Shown in pieces: positions 1 to 7,566 of a stretch of DNA of 64,000 bases. The stretch comes from a virus: IMG/VR virus record IMGVR_UViG_3300021963_000021, positions 235,944 to 299,943 of that record; one strand, given 5' to 3'. The translations under genes and the position numbers were made by a program. The notes below the pieces were generated by a model. It was not told the DNA's origin, did no database searches, and saw nothing but the letters and a program-made list of their open reading frames with translations. Position 1 is the first letter of the stretch, and every line of letters begins with the position of its first letter.

Positions 1-47
1 TGTTCCGCTAGACAGGCGGGCATAATAGACCGTTATATGAACGAGGC
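1..47 (-). tRNA. tRNA-Asp(GTC), partial
   Basis: The 5' half of a minus-strand tRNA runs off the left edge. The D arm and an anticodon stem-loop (CCGC, loop CTGTCTA, GCGG) are visible, giving anticodon GTC. The 3' half lies outside the window. Confidence 0.7.
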
Positions 48-57
48 AAAACTTGTT

Positions 58-133
58 TGGTAGCAGTAGTTGGACTCGAACCAACGATAAACACCGTATG
101 AAGGTGCCGCATTAGCCGCTATGCTATACTGCC
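58..133 (-). tRNA. tRNA-Met(CAT)
   Basis: A full cloverleaf with encoded CCA. The acceptor GGCAGTA pairs with TACTGCT (one G-U), and loop TTCATAC gives anticodon CAT. The anticodon stem GCACC lacks the three G-C pairs of initiators, so it is elongator Met, or tRNA-Ile2 if the C34 were modified to lysidine; the sequence cannot separate these. Confidence 0.92.
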
Positions 134-140
134 ATATCCA

Positions 141-279
141 TTTAGAAGTAACACAGTTTACTATTCTCTTGCTACCGAATGTGTAGTACCTTACAGGTCT
201 ACGTTACTAGTATCATCGGCTTTCCGCTTCGAACAAGGTTAGGTCTGATCATGACCCGACGAGCTGTGTTACTACTAAA
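141..279. ncRNA. structured RNA candidate between two tRNA genes
   Basis: The spacer between tRNA-Met and tRNA-Lys is closed by a 16-nt inverted repeat (141-156 with 264-279) with one mismatch. Read on the tRNA strand, it contains further hairpins: GGTC-ATGATCA-GACC, CGG-AAAG-CCG, and GTAG-ACCT-GTA-AGGT-A-CTAC. This resembles a closed multibranch RNA rather than a plain spacer. There is no tRNA cloverleaf, no convincing ORF and no family I recognise. It could be a processing element of the tRNA precursor or a free small RNA; the strand is inferred from the flanking tRNAs. Confidence 0.5.
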
Positions 280-285
280 TGGTAA

Positions 286-362
286 TGGTGTGCCCTCTGG
301 GATTCGAACCCAGGACCCTCTGATTAAAAGTCAGATGCTCTAACCTACTGAGCTAAGGGCAC
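286..362 (-). tRNA. tRNA-Lys(TTT)
   Basis: The acceptor GTGCCCT/AGGGCAC is perfect, CCA is encoded, and loop CTTTTAA gives anticodon TTT. The T arm is canonical. Confidence 0.96.
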
Positions 363-417
363 AATCGTTTACCAGATTTACCATCATCTCCCATGGTAAT
401 TTCCTCCTTAAAAAACT

Positions 418-493
<76 letters not shown>

Positions 494-499
494 ATTATA

Positions 500-575
500 T
501 GGTACACGGTACGGGAATCGAACCCGTCTTTCCGCCTTGAAAGGGCAGCGTCCTCAACCGATAGACGAACCGTGC
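500..575 (-). tRNA. tRNA-Glu(TTC)
   Basis: The acceptor is GCACGGT/ACCGTGT with one G-U pair, and CCA is encoded. Loop CTTTCAA gives anticodon TTC. Confidence 0.95.
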
Positions 576-603
576 GTAAAAAATTTTCAATTGTCAAAGA
601 ACG

Positions 604-680
604 TGGAGCACAGGGTGGGACTCGAACCCACGAATCAACAGTTTTGCAGACTGCGCCATTGGCCTCTCTGGTACCTGTGC
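604..680 (-). tRNA. tRNA-Cys(GCA)
   Basis: The discriminator U73 is a Cys identity element, CCA is encoded, and loop CTGCAAA gives anticodon GCA. The gene lies just downstream of a consensus promoter (695-723). Confidence 0.95.
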
Positions 681-694
681 GTTAAAGTCTATCA

Positions 695-723
695 AGTATA
701 TGATAAATCAAACAGCTTGTCAA
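695..723 (-). promoter_or_regulatory. sigma-70 promoter inside the tRNA array
   Basis: On the minus strand: TTGACA (718-723), a 17-nt spacer, TATACT (695-700). It lies about 15 nt before tRNA-Cys and would drive the distal tRNAs (Cys, Glu, Gly, Lys, Met, Asp) separately from the upstream promoters. The rest of the 128-nt spacer (681-808) holds only a tiny hydrophobic reading frame. Confidence 0.85.
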
Positions 724-808
724 CTACTATTTTAGGTTTTTGTCGATGATGATCATCAAAACCGCTAACATGATTAGAACTGCCAATGCCCCATGTGAGT
801 CTCCTTGT

Positions 809-882
809 TGGTGCTCTAGCCAAGAATTGAACTTGAAATTCAGTCTTACCAAGACTGTGTTATACCATTTAACTACAAGAGC
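809..882 (-). tRNA. tRNA-Thr(GGT)
   Basis: The anticodon stem CAGTC/GACTG encloses loop TTGGTAA, anticodon GGT. The acceptor GCTCTTG/CTAGAGC has one U-U mismatch at pair 6-67. CCA is encoded. Confidence 0.88.
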
Positions 883-883
883 A

Positions 884-962
884 TGGTACCCCTGCTCAGA
901 TTTGAACTGAGAACAACTTCTCCTTTTGAGAGAGACGACTTTACCAATTTGTCCACAGGGGC
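884..962 (-). tRNA. tRNA-Leu(CAA) with a shortened variable arm
   Basis: The acceptor is GCCCCTG/CAGGGGT with encoded CCA. The D arm is Leu-like, and the anticodon loop CTCAAAA gives CAA. The variable region is only about 7 nt instead of the long class II arm normal for bacterial tRNA-Leu, so recognition by LeuRS may be altered. The isotype rests on the anticodon and D arm. Confidence 0.78.
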
Positions 963-968
963 ATACTT

Positions 969-1044
969 TGGTGCTGCCTCCTGGGATCGAACCAGGTTCC
1001 TCGGTTCTTCAGACCGGTGCTATGACCACATCAGCTAAAGCAGC
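969..1044 (-). tRNA. tRNA-Phe(GAA)
   Basis: The acceptor is GCTGCTT/AGGCAGC with CCA. The anticodon loop CTGAAGA gives GAA. One C-A mismatch sits at the base of the anticodon stem. Confidence 0.9.
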
Positions 1045-1054
1045 ATTTAATCTT

Positions 1055-1129
1055 TGGTGGATCTTGTAGGATTTGAACCTACGACCAACAGCGTGTCGAG
1101 CTGCTACTCTACCACTGAGCTAAAGATCC
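1055..1129 (-). tRNA. tRNA-Val(GAC) with C33
   Basis: The acceptor is GGATCTT/AAGATCC with CCA, and the D and T arms are canonical. The only well-paired anticodon loop is TCGACAC, giving anticodon GAC but placing C at position 33, where U is nearly universal. Confidence 0.8.
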
Positions 1130-1130
1130 T

Positions 1131-1204
1131 TGGGGTGAAACCGGGAATCGAACCCTGTCTACCTGTTTCACAGACAGGTGTGCGACCACTACACTAGTAA
1201 CACC
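1131..1204 (-). tRNA. tRNA-His(GTG)
   Basis: Loop CTGTGAA gives anticodon GTG, and the His hallmarks G-1 (1204) and C73 (1134) are present with CCA. The acceptor has two consecutive U-U mismatches and the T stem one mismatch, so it is somewhat degenerate. Confidence 0.87.
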
Positions 1205-1209
1205 ATTAT

Positions 1210-1286
1210 TGGCCGGCCCGGAGAGACTCGAACTCCCAACCTCTAGTTTCGAAGACTAGCACTCTAATCCATTGAGTTACGGACCG
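1210..1286 (-). tRNA. tRNA-Arg(TCG)
   Basis: The acceptor is CGGTCCG/CGGGCCG, G73, with CCA. The anticodon stem CTAGT/ACTAG encloses loop CTTCGAA, anticodon TCG. Confidence 0.95.
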
Positions 1287-1292
1287 ATAACT

Positions 1293-1366
1293 TGGCTGGG
1301 GATGATGGATTCGAACCACCACAGACGGAATCAAAATCCGTAGTCCTACCATTAGACGAATCCCCA
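1293..1366 (-). tRNA. tRNA-Gln(TTG)
   Basis: The acceptor is TGGGGAT/ATCCCCA with U1-A72 and G73, typical of tRNA-Gln, plus CCA. Loop TTTTGAT gives anticodon TTG. Confidence 0.96.
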
Positions 1367-1370
1367 ATAT

Positions 1371-1444
1371 TGGCACCGGACCAGAGACTCGAACTCCGAC
1401 GAACGGTTTTGGAGACCGTCATGCTGCCATTACATCAGCCCGAT
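1371..1444 (-). tRNA. tRNA-Trp(CCA)
   Basis: The acceptor is ATCGGGC/GTCCGGT with G73 (a Trp identity element) and CCA. Loop CTCCAAA gives anticodon CCA. Confidence 0.93.
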
Positions 1445-1445
1445 A

Positions 1446-1799
1446 TTATTTGATTGTGTCGTACCGAGTATCTTCGGTTTCGATAAAGTTGACCATTCCA
1501 ACAGAGATATGATATCCTTCTGTTTTCATAGCTTGATATGCTTTTTGATACACGTCTGATTCTAAGAGATTCTTTTGAAAATCTCTAGCTTTAAACATGT
1601 CTTTAGAAAAGAAGTAGACGTTTTCTACTTGTGTTGTAGCATCCCAATCCCATGACTGCTTATCTTCTATAAGCCCTTGTTCTACACAGTCTTTTAGAAA
1701 CGCAACGAATTCTAAGGAGATATCTTCTCTAAAGTTGATATCATCTTGGGTCTGAAATTCAGCTCCGTAGTAAATTTGCTGTATTTGTGTAGCTATCAT
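1446..1799 (-). CDS. hypothetical protein, 117 aa
   Basis: A soluble, acidic protein with no recognised domain, sitting between tRNA-Tyr and tRNA-Trp. Start ATG at 1799 is preceded by an AAAGGAT ribosome site. A late-promoter-like GATAAATA overlaps the 3' end of tRNA-Tyr, so it can be transcribed independently of the tRNAs. It is probably expressed late; function unknown. Confidence 0.75.
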   Translation of the reverse strand: MIATQIQQIYYGAEFQTQDDINFREDISLEFVAFLKDCVEQGLIEDKQSWDWDATTQVENVYFFSKDMFKARDFQKNLLESDVYQKAYQAMKTEGYHISVGMVNFIETEDTRYDTIK

Positions 1800-1825
1800 G
1801 ATTGGGATCCTTTTAGCTATTTATC

Positions 1826-1912
1826 TGGTGGAGGAAGTAAGATTCGAACCTACTAGTCCCTAAGAAAACAGATTTACAGTCTGCCGCACCCCTCCAACTG
1901 TGCCGTTCCTCC
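1826..1912 (-). tRNA. tRNA-Tyr(GTA)
   Basis: A class II tRNA with a long variable arm. The acceptor is GGAGGAA/TTCCTCC, CCA is encoded, and loop CTGTAAA gives anticodon GTA. It is the first tRNA of the array in the direction of transcription. Confidence 0.96.
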
Positions 1913-2160
1913 ATAATAAGTTACGCACTCATAGTCTATGACTACCTGTCCTTCCAGTCAACGGAAGTAGAATGCGTGTATTGAAATGCTCTCCGCTACG
2001 CTGTCATGCCCGTTCCAAGGGTCAAGAGAAAGCATTTTAATACGCTACCATTTATACTCCTGCGTTTTCGCCACAGTTTCATCCGGTAGGCCGCCCGTTT
2101 GCTGGATGTTTAACGTGCCCAGCGAGGTCCTCGTTACCTCTTTTTCACACGTAGTACAAA
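1913..2160 (-). ncRNA. structured RNA region upstream of tRNA-Tyr
   Basis: About 250 nt without a convincing gene but with many nested inverted repeats. ACGCA (1923-1927) pairs with TGCGT (1973-1977), enclosing hairpins TAGTC/GACTA and CTTCC/GGAAG. AAATGCT (1984-1990) pairs with AGCATTT (2031-2037), enclosing CCC/GGG. CATCC (2080-2084) pairs with GGATG (2104-2108), and CGAG/CTCG forms a hairpin at 2123-2133. The base composition is richer in G+C than the neighbouring genes. It is probably a folded 5' part of the tRNA transcript or a separate small RNA. No family is recognised. Confidence 0.45.
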
Positions 2161-2191
2161 ATGAAAAACCCCAGGGTTTCTAATCCTGGGG
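2160..2191 (-). terminator. rho-independent terminator or attenuator
   Basis: The minus strand reads CCCCAGG, a 9-nt loop, CCTGGGG, then TTTTTCATTTT. This 7-bp GC stem plus T-run is a clear intrinsic terminator. It lies after the 45-codon ORF and before the structured region and tRNAs, so leaky termination would set tRNA dosage. Confidence 0.85.
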
Positions 2192-2216
2192 TCCTTTGGG
2201 TAAGTTTGTGTTGCTT

Positions 2217-2354
2217 TTACGCTACACGATCCTCCCGGGACCCCTGAATCTCTGGTGTACGATCATTTGATAGACTAATCGCAGACCAATAAGAGGGCAT
2301 AAAGCCGCCTTGTTTGGCTGAGCAATATTGTCTATGAAGTGATGTCGTTTTCAT
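2217..2354 (-). CDS. small protein, 45 aa
   Basis: A 45-codon ORF starts with ATG (2354) about 13 nt after an AAGGAAA ribosome site. It is placed between two tandem consensus promoters and a strong terminator, which together form a neat one-gene unit. The product is basic/polar with single Cys and Trp residues and no hydrophobic segment. I do not recognise it. The GC-rich 3' end could instead be part of an RNA leader. Confidence 0.5.
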   Translation of the reverse strand: MKTTSLHRQYCSAKQGGFMPSYWSAISLSNDRTPEIQGSREDRVA

Positions 2355-2405
2355 TTGATTCAAAATTTCCTTAAAAGTTACACGTTATCTCTAACGCATG
2401 TCCTT

Positions 2406-2434
2406 ATTGTACATTTATTTAGCCTGCTTGTCAA
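2406..2434 (-). promoter_or_regulatory. sigma-70 promoter (proximal)
   Basis: TTGACA (2429-2434), 17-nt spacer, TACAAT (2406-2411) on the minus strand. It would drive the 45-aa ORF and, by readthrough, the tRNA array. Confidence 0.88.
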
Positions 2435-2487
2435 CCCCTATTTTTCTTTCTGGAAAAATTTCTGGTCTTCTTACAAACTATGCTTCT

Positions 2488-2516
2488 ATTATATGTTCTT
2501 TTTATTTATGTGTCAA
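2488..2516 (-). promoter_or_regulatory. sigma-70 promoter (distal), perfect consensus
   Basis: TTGACA (2511-2516), 17-nt spacer, TATAAT (2488-2493), tandem with the promoter 82 bp downstream. Such a perfect host-type promoter suggests immediate early expression. Confidence 0.93.
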
Positions 2517-2545
2517 TTAAAATATACCCAGATTATGTGGCATTT

Positions 2546-3112
2546 TTACAACATTTGGCTAACATCTTCGTTGAACCTTATGGTAGCAACGACCCTTAGT
2601 GTGTCATAGGGATTGTGTACACCATGCGGAACATTGATGCGTAGTATAGCAGGTTTTGTTAGTTCAAGTCTATGGACTTCTCTTACCGAACTGTGTGAGT
2701 TGCCTCCGCAGTCATAGACTGGATAGAACACATCTGGATCGTCATTAACCTTTTCGTAGAACAGTGTTGTGGTGCCTTCGCAGTGTTCTAAAGGAAAATT
2801 CATAGCAAAGGTTGGTTCGTACAAAGTCCAATCTTCGTCTTTGGCATCAATGTGAATGAATACTGACTCAGGATTAGCAGGGTCTGTGATTTCCATACTG
2901 TTCTTTGGAATACAGAAAAAGATCAATTGTCTAATAGTAAGATTAAAGTTGTCCTTGAGCATCTTGACCAGGTCAGGAAGTTCTCTTTCGACTTCATCAG
3001 GGAAGTGGCACCACCAAAGAGTGTCGGTGTTTCCTTTGGTATTGCGAAAATCAATCAATGCCTGTCTATGTTTTTCAAAGTCAGGTATGTTTATAAATTT
3101 TGAATATTTCAT
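2546..3112 (-). CDS. putative 2OG/Fe(II) oxygenase-like protein
   Basis: 188 aa from the ATG at 3112, which overlaps the upstream stop (ATGA). The mid-region carries an HxD (FIHID, about residue 85), and the C-terminal part has a PHGVHNP segment followed by RVVATIRF. This is the HxD...H...R spacing of double-stranded beta-helix oxygenases. The order fits but overall similarity to a named family is not certain; a cupin is possible. It is the last gene of the 2.5-8.5 kb minus-strand operon, next to the SpoChoClust-like fusion. Confidence 0.6.
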   Translation of the reverse strand: MKYSKFINIPDFEKHRQALIDFRNTKGNTDTLWWCHFPDEVERELPDLVKMLKDNFNLTIRQLIFFCIPKNSMEITDPANPESVFIHIDAKDEDWTLYEPTFAMNFPLEHCEGTTTLFYEKVNDDPDVFYPVYDCGGNSHSSVREVHRLELTKPAILRINVPHGVHNPYDTLRVVATIRFNEDVSQML

Positions 3113-4233
3113 TCCCAAACGTGTGCGCCTTTTTTAGGTACAGCAAAATTCAAATAAGTTTCAATTTTAGCTAGATCTTCTTTGGTTTTCAACGAGCATA
3201 GTTCGTTAGCAAAGTGTAATTCAACACCCAAATCTAATGCTAGTTGTAGAAGTTCACTTCTACGCTCTACATCGTCGGTTAAACAGTACATGCTACACAG
3301 CACAATACCATCAGGGCGTTCTTTTATGTAGTGTTCTAGACCAGGTTGCCAGTCCATATGTTCGTTTTCAAACTCATAGCTGTTGTAACTGATCTTGTTT
3401 TTGACACAATATGGTTCTATAATGGCACGCTGCATTGGTAAGGGGATGTCTTTTGAAAACTTAGAATTCCAGCCAGCATAGGTAATAAAGCTCTTGCCAG
3501 TGTAGTCACCGGTCTGTGTTACTTCGTAGTCGCCAGGCAAGCGCATAAAGCCCCCAGGCAGTCGACGACCCCATTCTTCGCCTTCGATAAGGATACGCAT
3601 ATCCATACTAACACGAGTGTAGCCTTCTTCGTTGTTGACATTTCCGTGTATGTGTTCTTGGAAGAACAAATGACTCTGACCAGGTTTGAGTGTAACTGGC
3701 CATGCGTGTTTTAAACACTCATCTTCAAACTGTTCGAGACTCCACTTTTCAGCTAGTACACGTTTAGTGACTTCTCTACTGATATCCAGATCCATCATCC
3801 ACATGGTGTTAGTGCCTTTAGCTTCTGTAAAAGGTGTCCAAATGGTTCGGCAACCACGACCATTGCCAACAAAGATACCTTGGTGGAAGGCCAACCTACG
3901 ACCAACTTTGGCCTGCTGTGGAATCACTACACGCAGAGTTCCTTGGCGTTGTATCATGTAACGTTTGTTTTGTATACGTTGAGGTACAATACTTTGAGCA
4001 AACTCGTCAAACAGTTCCATAAAGTCTCTGCGTGAACAGGCATTTTGAACATGCTGGCTGACTTTAACAATCTCGGGAGGAGATAAAACTTCGTGTAGTG
4101 TCTCTAATTCTTTGACCTGTGGTGCGACTTCTTGTACGATCGACAGGGCCCATGCCGGCCAGTTGTACTTGTTTACATCATAGTTAAGGGTTTTATTATC
4201 CCAATGTTCCTGTAAAGGTGTTAAAGTTGCCAT
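3109..4233 (-). CDS. 2OG oxygenase fused to a LIC12192-like sporadic carbohydrate-cluster domain
   Basis: 374 aa from the ATG at 4233, chosen for GGAGAATAG just upstream; an in-frame ATG 12 nt earlier is possible. Residues about 1-240 look like a PhyH-type 2OG/Fe(II) oxygenase (FHQGIF, EHIHGN, then RVSMDMR). Residues about 255-370 resemble the small domain of sporadic carbohydrate cluster proteins (LIC12192, TIGR04323): the segment opens ITYAGWNSKFSKDIPLPMQR and continues with a Cys-rich strand and a late ELCSL. In Leptospira these are, as I recall, two neighbouring genes (TIGR04323 and TIGR04324). A fused version supports a role in glycan or surface-sugar synthesis. Confidence 0.65.
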   Translation of the reverse strand: MATLTPLQEHWDNKTLNYDVNKYNWPAWALSIVQEVAPQVKELETLHEVLSPPEIVKVSQHVQNACSRRDFMELFDEFAQSIVPQRIQNKRYMIQRQGTLRVVIPQQAKVGRRLAFHQGIFVGNGRGCRTIWTPFTEAKGTNTMWMMDLDISREVTKRVLAEKWSLEQFEDECLKHAWPVTLKPGQSHLFFQEHIHGNVNNEEGYTRVSMDMRILIEGEEWGRRLPGGFMRLPGDYEVTQTGDYTGKSFITYAGWNSKFSKDIPLPMQRAIIEPYCVKNKISYNSYEFENEHMDWQPGLEHYIKERPDGIVLCSMYCLTDDVERRSELLQLALDLGVELHFANELCSLKTKEDLAKIETYLNFAVPKKGAHVWE

Positions 4234-4257
4234 TCTATTCTCCATATATGCTAATTA

Positions 4258-5358
4258 TCACAAGGAATCACCTTGGACAAAATTTTTAATTTCAGATACT
4301 GCTGCTTGATTTAGTAAAGTCGATTCTCCGCACTGGTGAGCGCACCTATCTAATCTATTACAATTAGTCCAACTGTCTTTTATCTCGTTGAATATTTTAC
4401 TGTTGACGATGTCTGATAGGGCTGTGTGATTTAAATCAATGCTTTTTAGCCCACCATTGTTTTCTATCATTTCAAATAGTTTAGCTCTGTCTGGGTGAAG
4501 CTCGGGTTCGTAGCCATAGAAACGATCCAACAGCCATCCGCAGGGCAACACATAGCCTTCTGCTGACACACAGACTAGTCCAGTTTTCTGTGCCATACAA
4601 TTTATGTTAGTGTTCTTAAGGTACGAATCGTAATCGCCAAATTTCTCTACGATTTTGTCATAGACATCATAGCCTCTGTTGAGGTATTTTTTATCAGTGG
4701 CAGGTTTAAGCCATCTTATGATTTTGTTATCCTTGTCGTGTACAGGACTTGCGTCTATTTTTTTATGTGTTTTATCAATAAATCTAGAAGTGAACTTGAC
4801 TACGAATCCTTTGAATCCTAATTCAGTACTGAGTTTTCTTGCTGCGTTGACTTGATGTTCATTGTGCTGGAATACGATATAACTCCATACAGCGTTGCCG
4901 CCTGCTTGTATAAAGTTGCGAGCGTTGTCCATAATTTTATCAAAGTCTGTGCCTATCCTGTAGAGATGATTAGTGTCTTCGAGACCGTCTACGCCAAAAA
5001 ACACAGTATCCTGCGGTCTAAGAGTCTTGGCTAATTCTTTCCACCAAGCACTACTGCGAAGGCTTCCGTTAGTTCTTATGGTTATCTGTGCCTGAGACAC
5101 AGAGTGAAAGTGTTTAACGATATCTATTAGATCAGGATGTACACAGGGATCACCGTAGGTGCCACACAATCTTATTTCTTTCATGTGTGCTAGTTCTTTT
5201 TCTTTGAACTTTTCTCCAATCCATTCAAGGCTGAGATCCACTAACGGTAGTGTAGGCCAAGTTTTTCCTCCATAGTAATTTCTAATACATTGAGGACAAG
5301 ACGCATTACACCTTGTAGTGAGTTCAAATTCTATCTGTGTTAGTTTATCGTAGAACAT
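4258..5358 (-). CDS. radical SAM/SPASM-type protein
   Basis: 366 aa from the ATG at 5358, which overlaps the upstream stop as TAATG (a longer in-frame start at 5409 would run into the amidinotransferase gene). The N-terminal CNASCPQC gives the CxxxCxxC cluster motif of radical SAM enzymes, followed by a GTYGDP segment. The C-terminal half has CMAQ...CGW and C...CAHQC ligands for an auxiliary SPASM/Twitch cluster. It is closely similar in layout to the protein at 22386-23381. Its substrate is unknown; translational coupling to the amidinotransferase suggests one pathway. Confidence 0.85.
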   Translation of the reverse strand: MFYDKLTQIEFELTTRCNASCPQCIRNYYGGKTWPTLPLVDLSLEWIGEKFKEKELAHMKEIRLCGTYGDPCVHPDLIDIVKHFHSVSQAQITIRTNGSLRSSAWWKELAKTLRPQDTVFFGVDGLEDTNHLYRIGTDFDKIMDNARNFIQAGGNAVWSYIVFQHNEHQVNAARKLSTELGFKGFVVKFTSRFIDKTHKKIDASPVHDKDNKIIRWLKPATDKKYLNRGYDVYDKIVEKFGDYDSYLKNTNINCMAQKTGLVCVSAEGYVLPCGWLLDRFYGYEPELHPDRAKLFEMIENNGGLKSIDLNHTALSDIVNSKIFNEIKDSWTNCNRLDRCAHQCGESTLLNQAAVSEIKNFVQGDSL

Positions 5359-6413
5359 TAACTGTAGTCTAGTAATTCGCCACGACGTCTTAGGTCTAAT
5401 GTGGTACAATGAAAGCCGCCTGACAAAGTACTGGCGTGCCGCATAGGCAATGGAATCACATCAAAGCCGCGTGATTCTAACATTTTAATCAACGGCAACT
5501 GCTCTTTGCCTACCATTATTGTTTTTGGATCTACACTTAGTACATTCATGCCTATGAATCTACTGGTAGTTGCTAGTCCACCCGGGCACCATTTGCTCAC
5601 AGGTATTTCTACAACATCGTCAAAATATATTTTGTCCCACTTTTCAAATATTTTAGGACAGTTATTGGGATTTACCCTAGAGGAGTTTAATAACACAGTG
5701 TGATCGTTCAGTGGAATGATGGTACTGTCAAAGTGTCCGAAACTATAAATGTGTTCAGCCATGTGTATTCTATAGCCCAATGGTTCTAACAGATTCTTTA
5801 ACCACTTCATACCCCATTTATTTCCTGTGTTAGAAATTTGAAACAGAATGTCTTTGCCTAATCTCACACAGTTAGGAGCATCAAACACTGGCTCTAAATC
5901 TCTCAGTGTTGGTTTTGATAGGTCTTCAAAGGTATAACTCTCATCAGGCAGTATAGGTTTAGGTGCCGACACCCAAGCACATCCGTCTTTGATTGCGTCT
6001 AACATGATATCGTGATAGGCCCTTGTTTCAAAATATCTAGCTCGCATACAACTAGGAGTTTCTATCATGATGTTGCCTAATGGCAGTAACAGATCTCTGG
6101 GGCACCAAGTATGATACCCAGAAGTCTTCCAATCAGGAGTGCCGAATTCAGCATCGTGATTTATGTCTTTAGGTCTATGTACAATAACTCCTAGAGACTT
6201 TAGTGTGTCAGACATGACTTCTAGATCTTCATTAGCTTCGTCTATCAGTGCTTTTGGAAATGGTCCTTCTAGTCCTTTGATCTGTTCTTGTGAATATTCA
6301 GTGTAGACCATGCTGTGTGTACTGATGTCAATGTTGGCCATGCGAGCACCAGTGGCTGTGCCGACAATAATTTCCTCTAACGGATCCCAATGATTGTGAC
6401 TGGATATTTTCAT
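5358..6413 (-). CDS. glycine/inosamine-type amidinotransferase
   Basis: 351 aa, the usual length for the AGAT family. Signatures are WDPLEEIIVG near the N-terminus, HFDST (about 235) and the catalytic Cys in GGFHCTTLD near the C-terminus. The family moves an amidino group from arginine to an amine acceptor (glycine, inosamine or similar). It starts 1 nt past the previous stop with AAGGAGTAAC as ribosome site. Related genes occur in marine phages. In this operon it could guanidinylate an amino sugar or an amino acid. Confidence 0.88.
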   Translation of the reverse strand: MKISSHNHWDPLEEIIVGTATGARMANIDISTHSMVYTEYSQEQIKGLEGPFPKALIDEANEDLEVMSDTLKSLGVIVHRPKDINHDAEFGTPDWKTSGYHTWCPRDLLLPLGNIMIETPSCMRARYFETRAYHDIMLDAIKDGCAWVSAPKPILPDESYTFEDLSKPTLRDLEPVFDAPNCVRLGKDILFQISNTGNKWGMKWLKNLLEPLGYRIHMAEHIYSFGHFDSTIIPLNDHTVLLNSSRVNPNNCPKIFEKWDKIYFDDVVEIPVSKWCPGGLATTSRFIGMNVLSVDPKTIMVGKEQLPLIKMLESRGFDVIPLPMRHASTLSGGFHCTTLDLRRRGELLDYS

Positions 6414-6414
6414 G

Positions 6415-7566
6415 TTACTCCTTTACTGTAACTAGATGGGTAAAACTTTTCTGTTTAAACCATCTTGTTAATTCTTCTTCTGTTATGCTGTAATTATTAG
6501 ATAAAAAATCTAATAGGCTGTTGTTTCTTTCTGCTTCTTTAACAAATATGTTAAAGTTATGTTCTATGTCATTACGTATAGCTGCTTTATTTTGTTTTAT
6601 ACTTTGTAAGAATACTTCTGTGTTTAACACTATTAGATCAAAGCGATTGTTTTCGTTAGATAGATGTCCATACGGGAACATATATTCTTCAAATGTCCTT
6701 AATCCTTTTGACACTAGATATTGATATTGTTCTACTTCGCCTGCGAAAATAAAAGGATGTCTGTTAACCACAGTGCGCCATGTCTTTTCTGTTAGAAATT
6801 TATAATCTGTAGCAGGCGGGTAAGCATTGCCTTCGGATATGATACTGAAACAGGTGCCGTAAAACACACTGGGATCTATCCAACCAGGATTTTGACACCA
6901 ATCAGTTTCGTGTATTTTAGTTTCTAATAGCTCTGCTGAGGATAGCCTAGAGTAATCTTTGGCTGTTGAATACAGATCGTCTATGGATCTATCACAGTCA
7001 TTTAAGAATTGATCATAGTTATACATATCAGCTAAGGCATTTCTACACCATTCTTTATCTGACTCAGTCCAAGGAGGGAAAAAACTATACTCTGATCGAT
7101 TCAGCAGGCCGCTGTTGTAGAATTTACTCAACAATACTATTCTATTTGATCTAGATGGTACGCCACCTAGGAACAAAAACTTTTCTGCTGTTGGATTCCA
7201 CGTAGCAGTTTCTTTGTTATTGTAGCTTTGATAGACCATGTTTAAGTTGAAATCCCAAAACATGATCTTATAGTTTAGATTTCTTTCGTCTAACTTGTGT
7301 TGATAGTCATCGCACATGCCTACAATCAATACAAGATCATTTATATTTTTTGAATAGCAATAGTCTTGTATACGCTGTAACAGAGAATAGTATTCTTCGT
7401 TGTCTTTGTATAAGAATCCGTCAACTAACATTAGACCAATAATAGAATCGCAGCCTTCTTGGCTGGCAATATCTATTTCTTTTAACACTAGGTCTTTGGT
7501 TAGGTCTAAAATGTCTACAGATTTGGTAGTATATAACACTTCGAAATTTATTATCTTAGCTTTCAT
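6415..7566 (-). CDS. putative glycosyltransferase-like protein
   Basis: 383 aa, not firmly recognised. The C-terminal segment FLTEKTWRTVVNRHPFIF, then GEVEQYQYL and GLRTF, resembles the acceptor-side motif of fucosyltransferase-like and other phage GT-B enzymes (SEKxxxxL..G..PI..G). The N-terminal 130 residues are a separate region with LIVGMCDDY. The start overlaps the PLP-enzyme stop by 11 nt. The role is inferred from this motif and from the sugar-type neighbours. Confidence 0.5.
   Translation of the reverse strand: MKAKIINFEVLYTTKSVDILDLTKDLVLKEIDIASQEGCDSIIGLMLVDGFLYKDNEEYYSLLQRIQDYCYSKNINDLVLIVGMCDDYQHKLDERNLNYKIMFWDFNLNMVYQSYNNKETATWNPTAEKFLFLGGVPSRSNRIVLLSKFYNSGLLNRSEYSFFPPWTESDKEWCRNALADMYNYDQFLNDCDRSIDDLYSTAKDYSRLSSAELLETKIHETDWCQNPGWIDPSVFYGTCFSIISEGNAYPPATDYKFLTEKTWRTVVNRHPFIFAGEVEQYQYLVSKGLRTFEEYMFPYGHLSNENNRFDLIVLNTEVFLQSIKQNKAAIRNDIEHNFNIFVKEAERNNSLLDFLSNNYSITEEELTRWFKQKSFTHLVTVKE

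Noticed and set aside
724-800. Tiny hydrophobic reading frame between tRNA-Thr and tRNA-Cys (minus)
   Set aside because: 14-19 codons, no ATG properly spaced from the SD-like AAGGAG; not enough evidence.
4258-5358. PqqE for the PqqA-like peptide
   Set aside because: The cluster motifs and lengths of all nine radical SAM proteins differ from PqqE; no pqqD-like small protein adjoins them.
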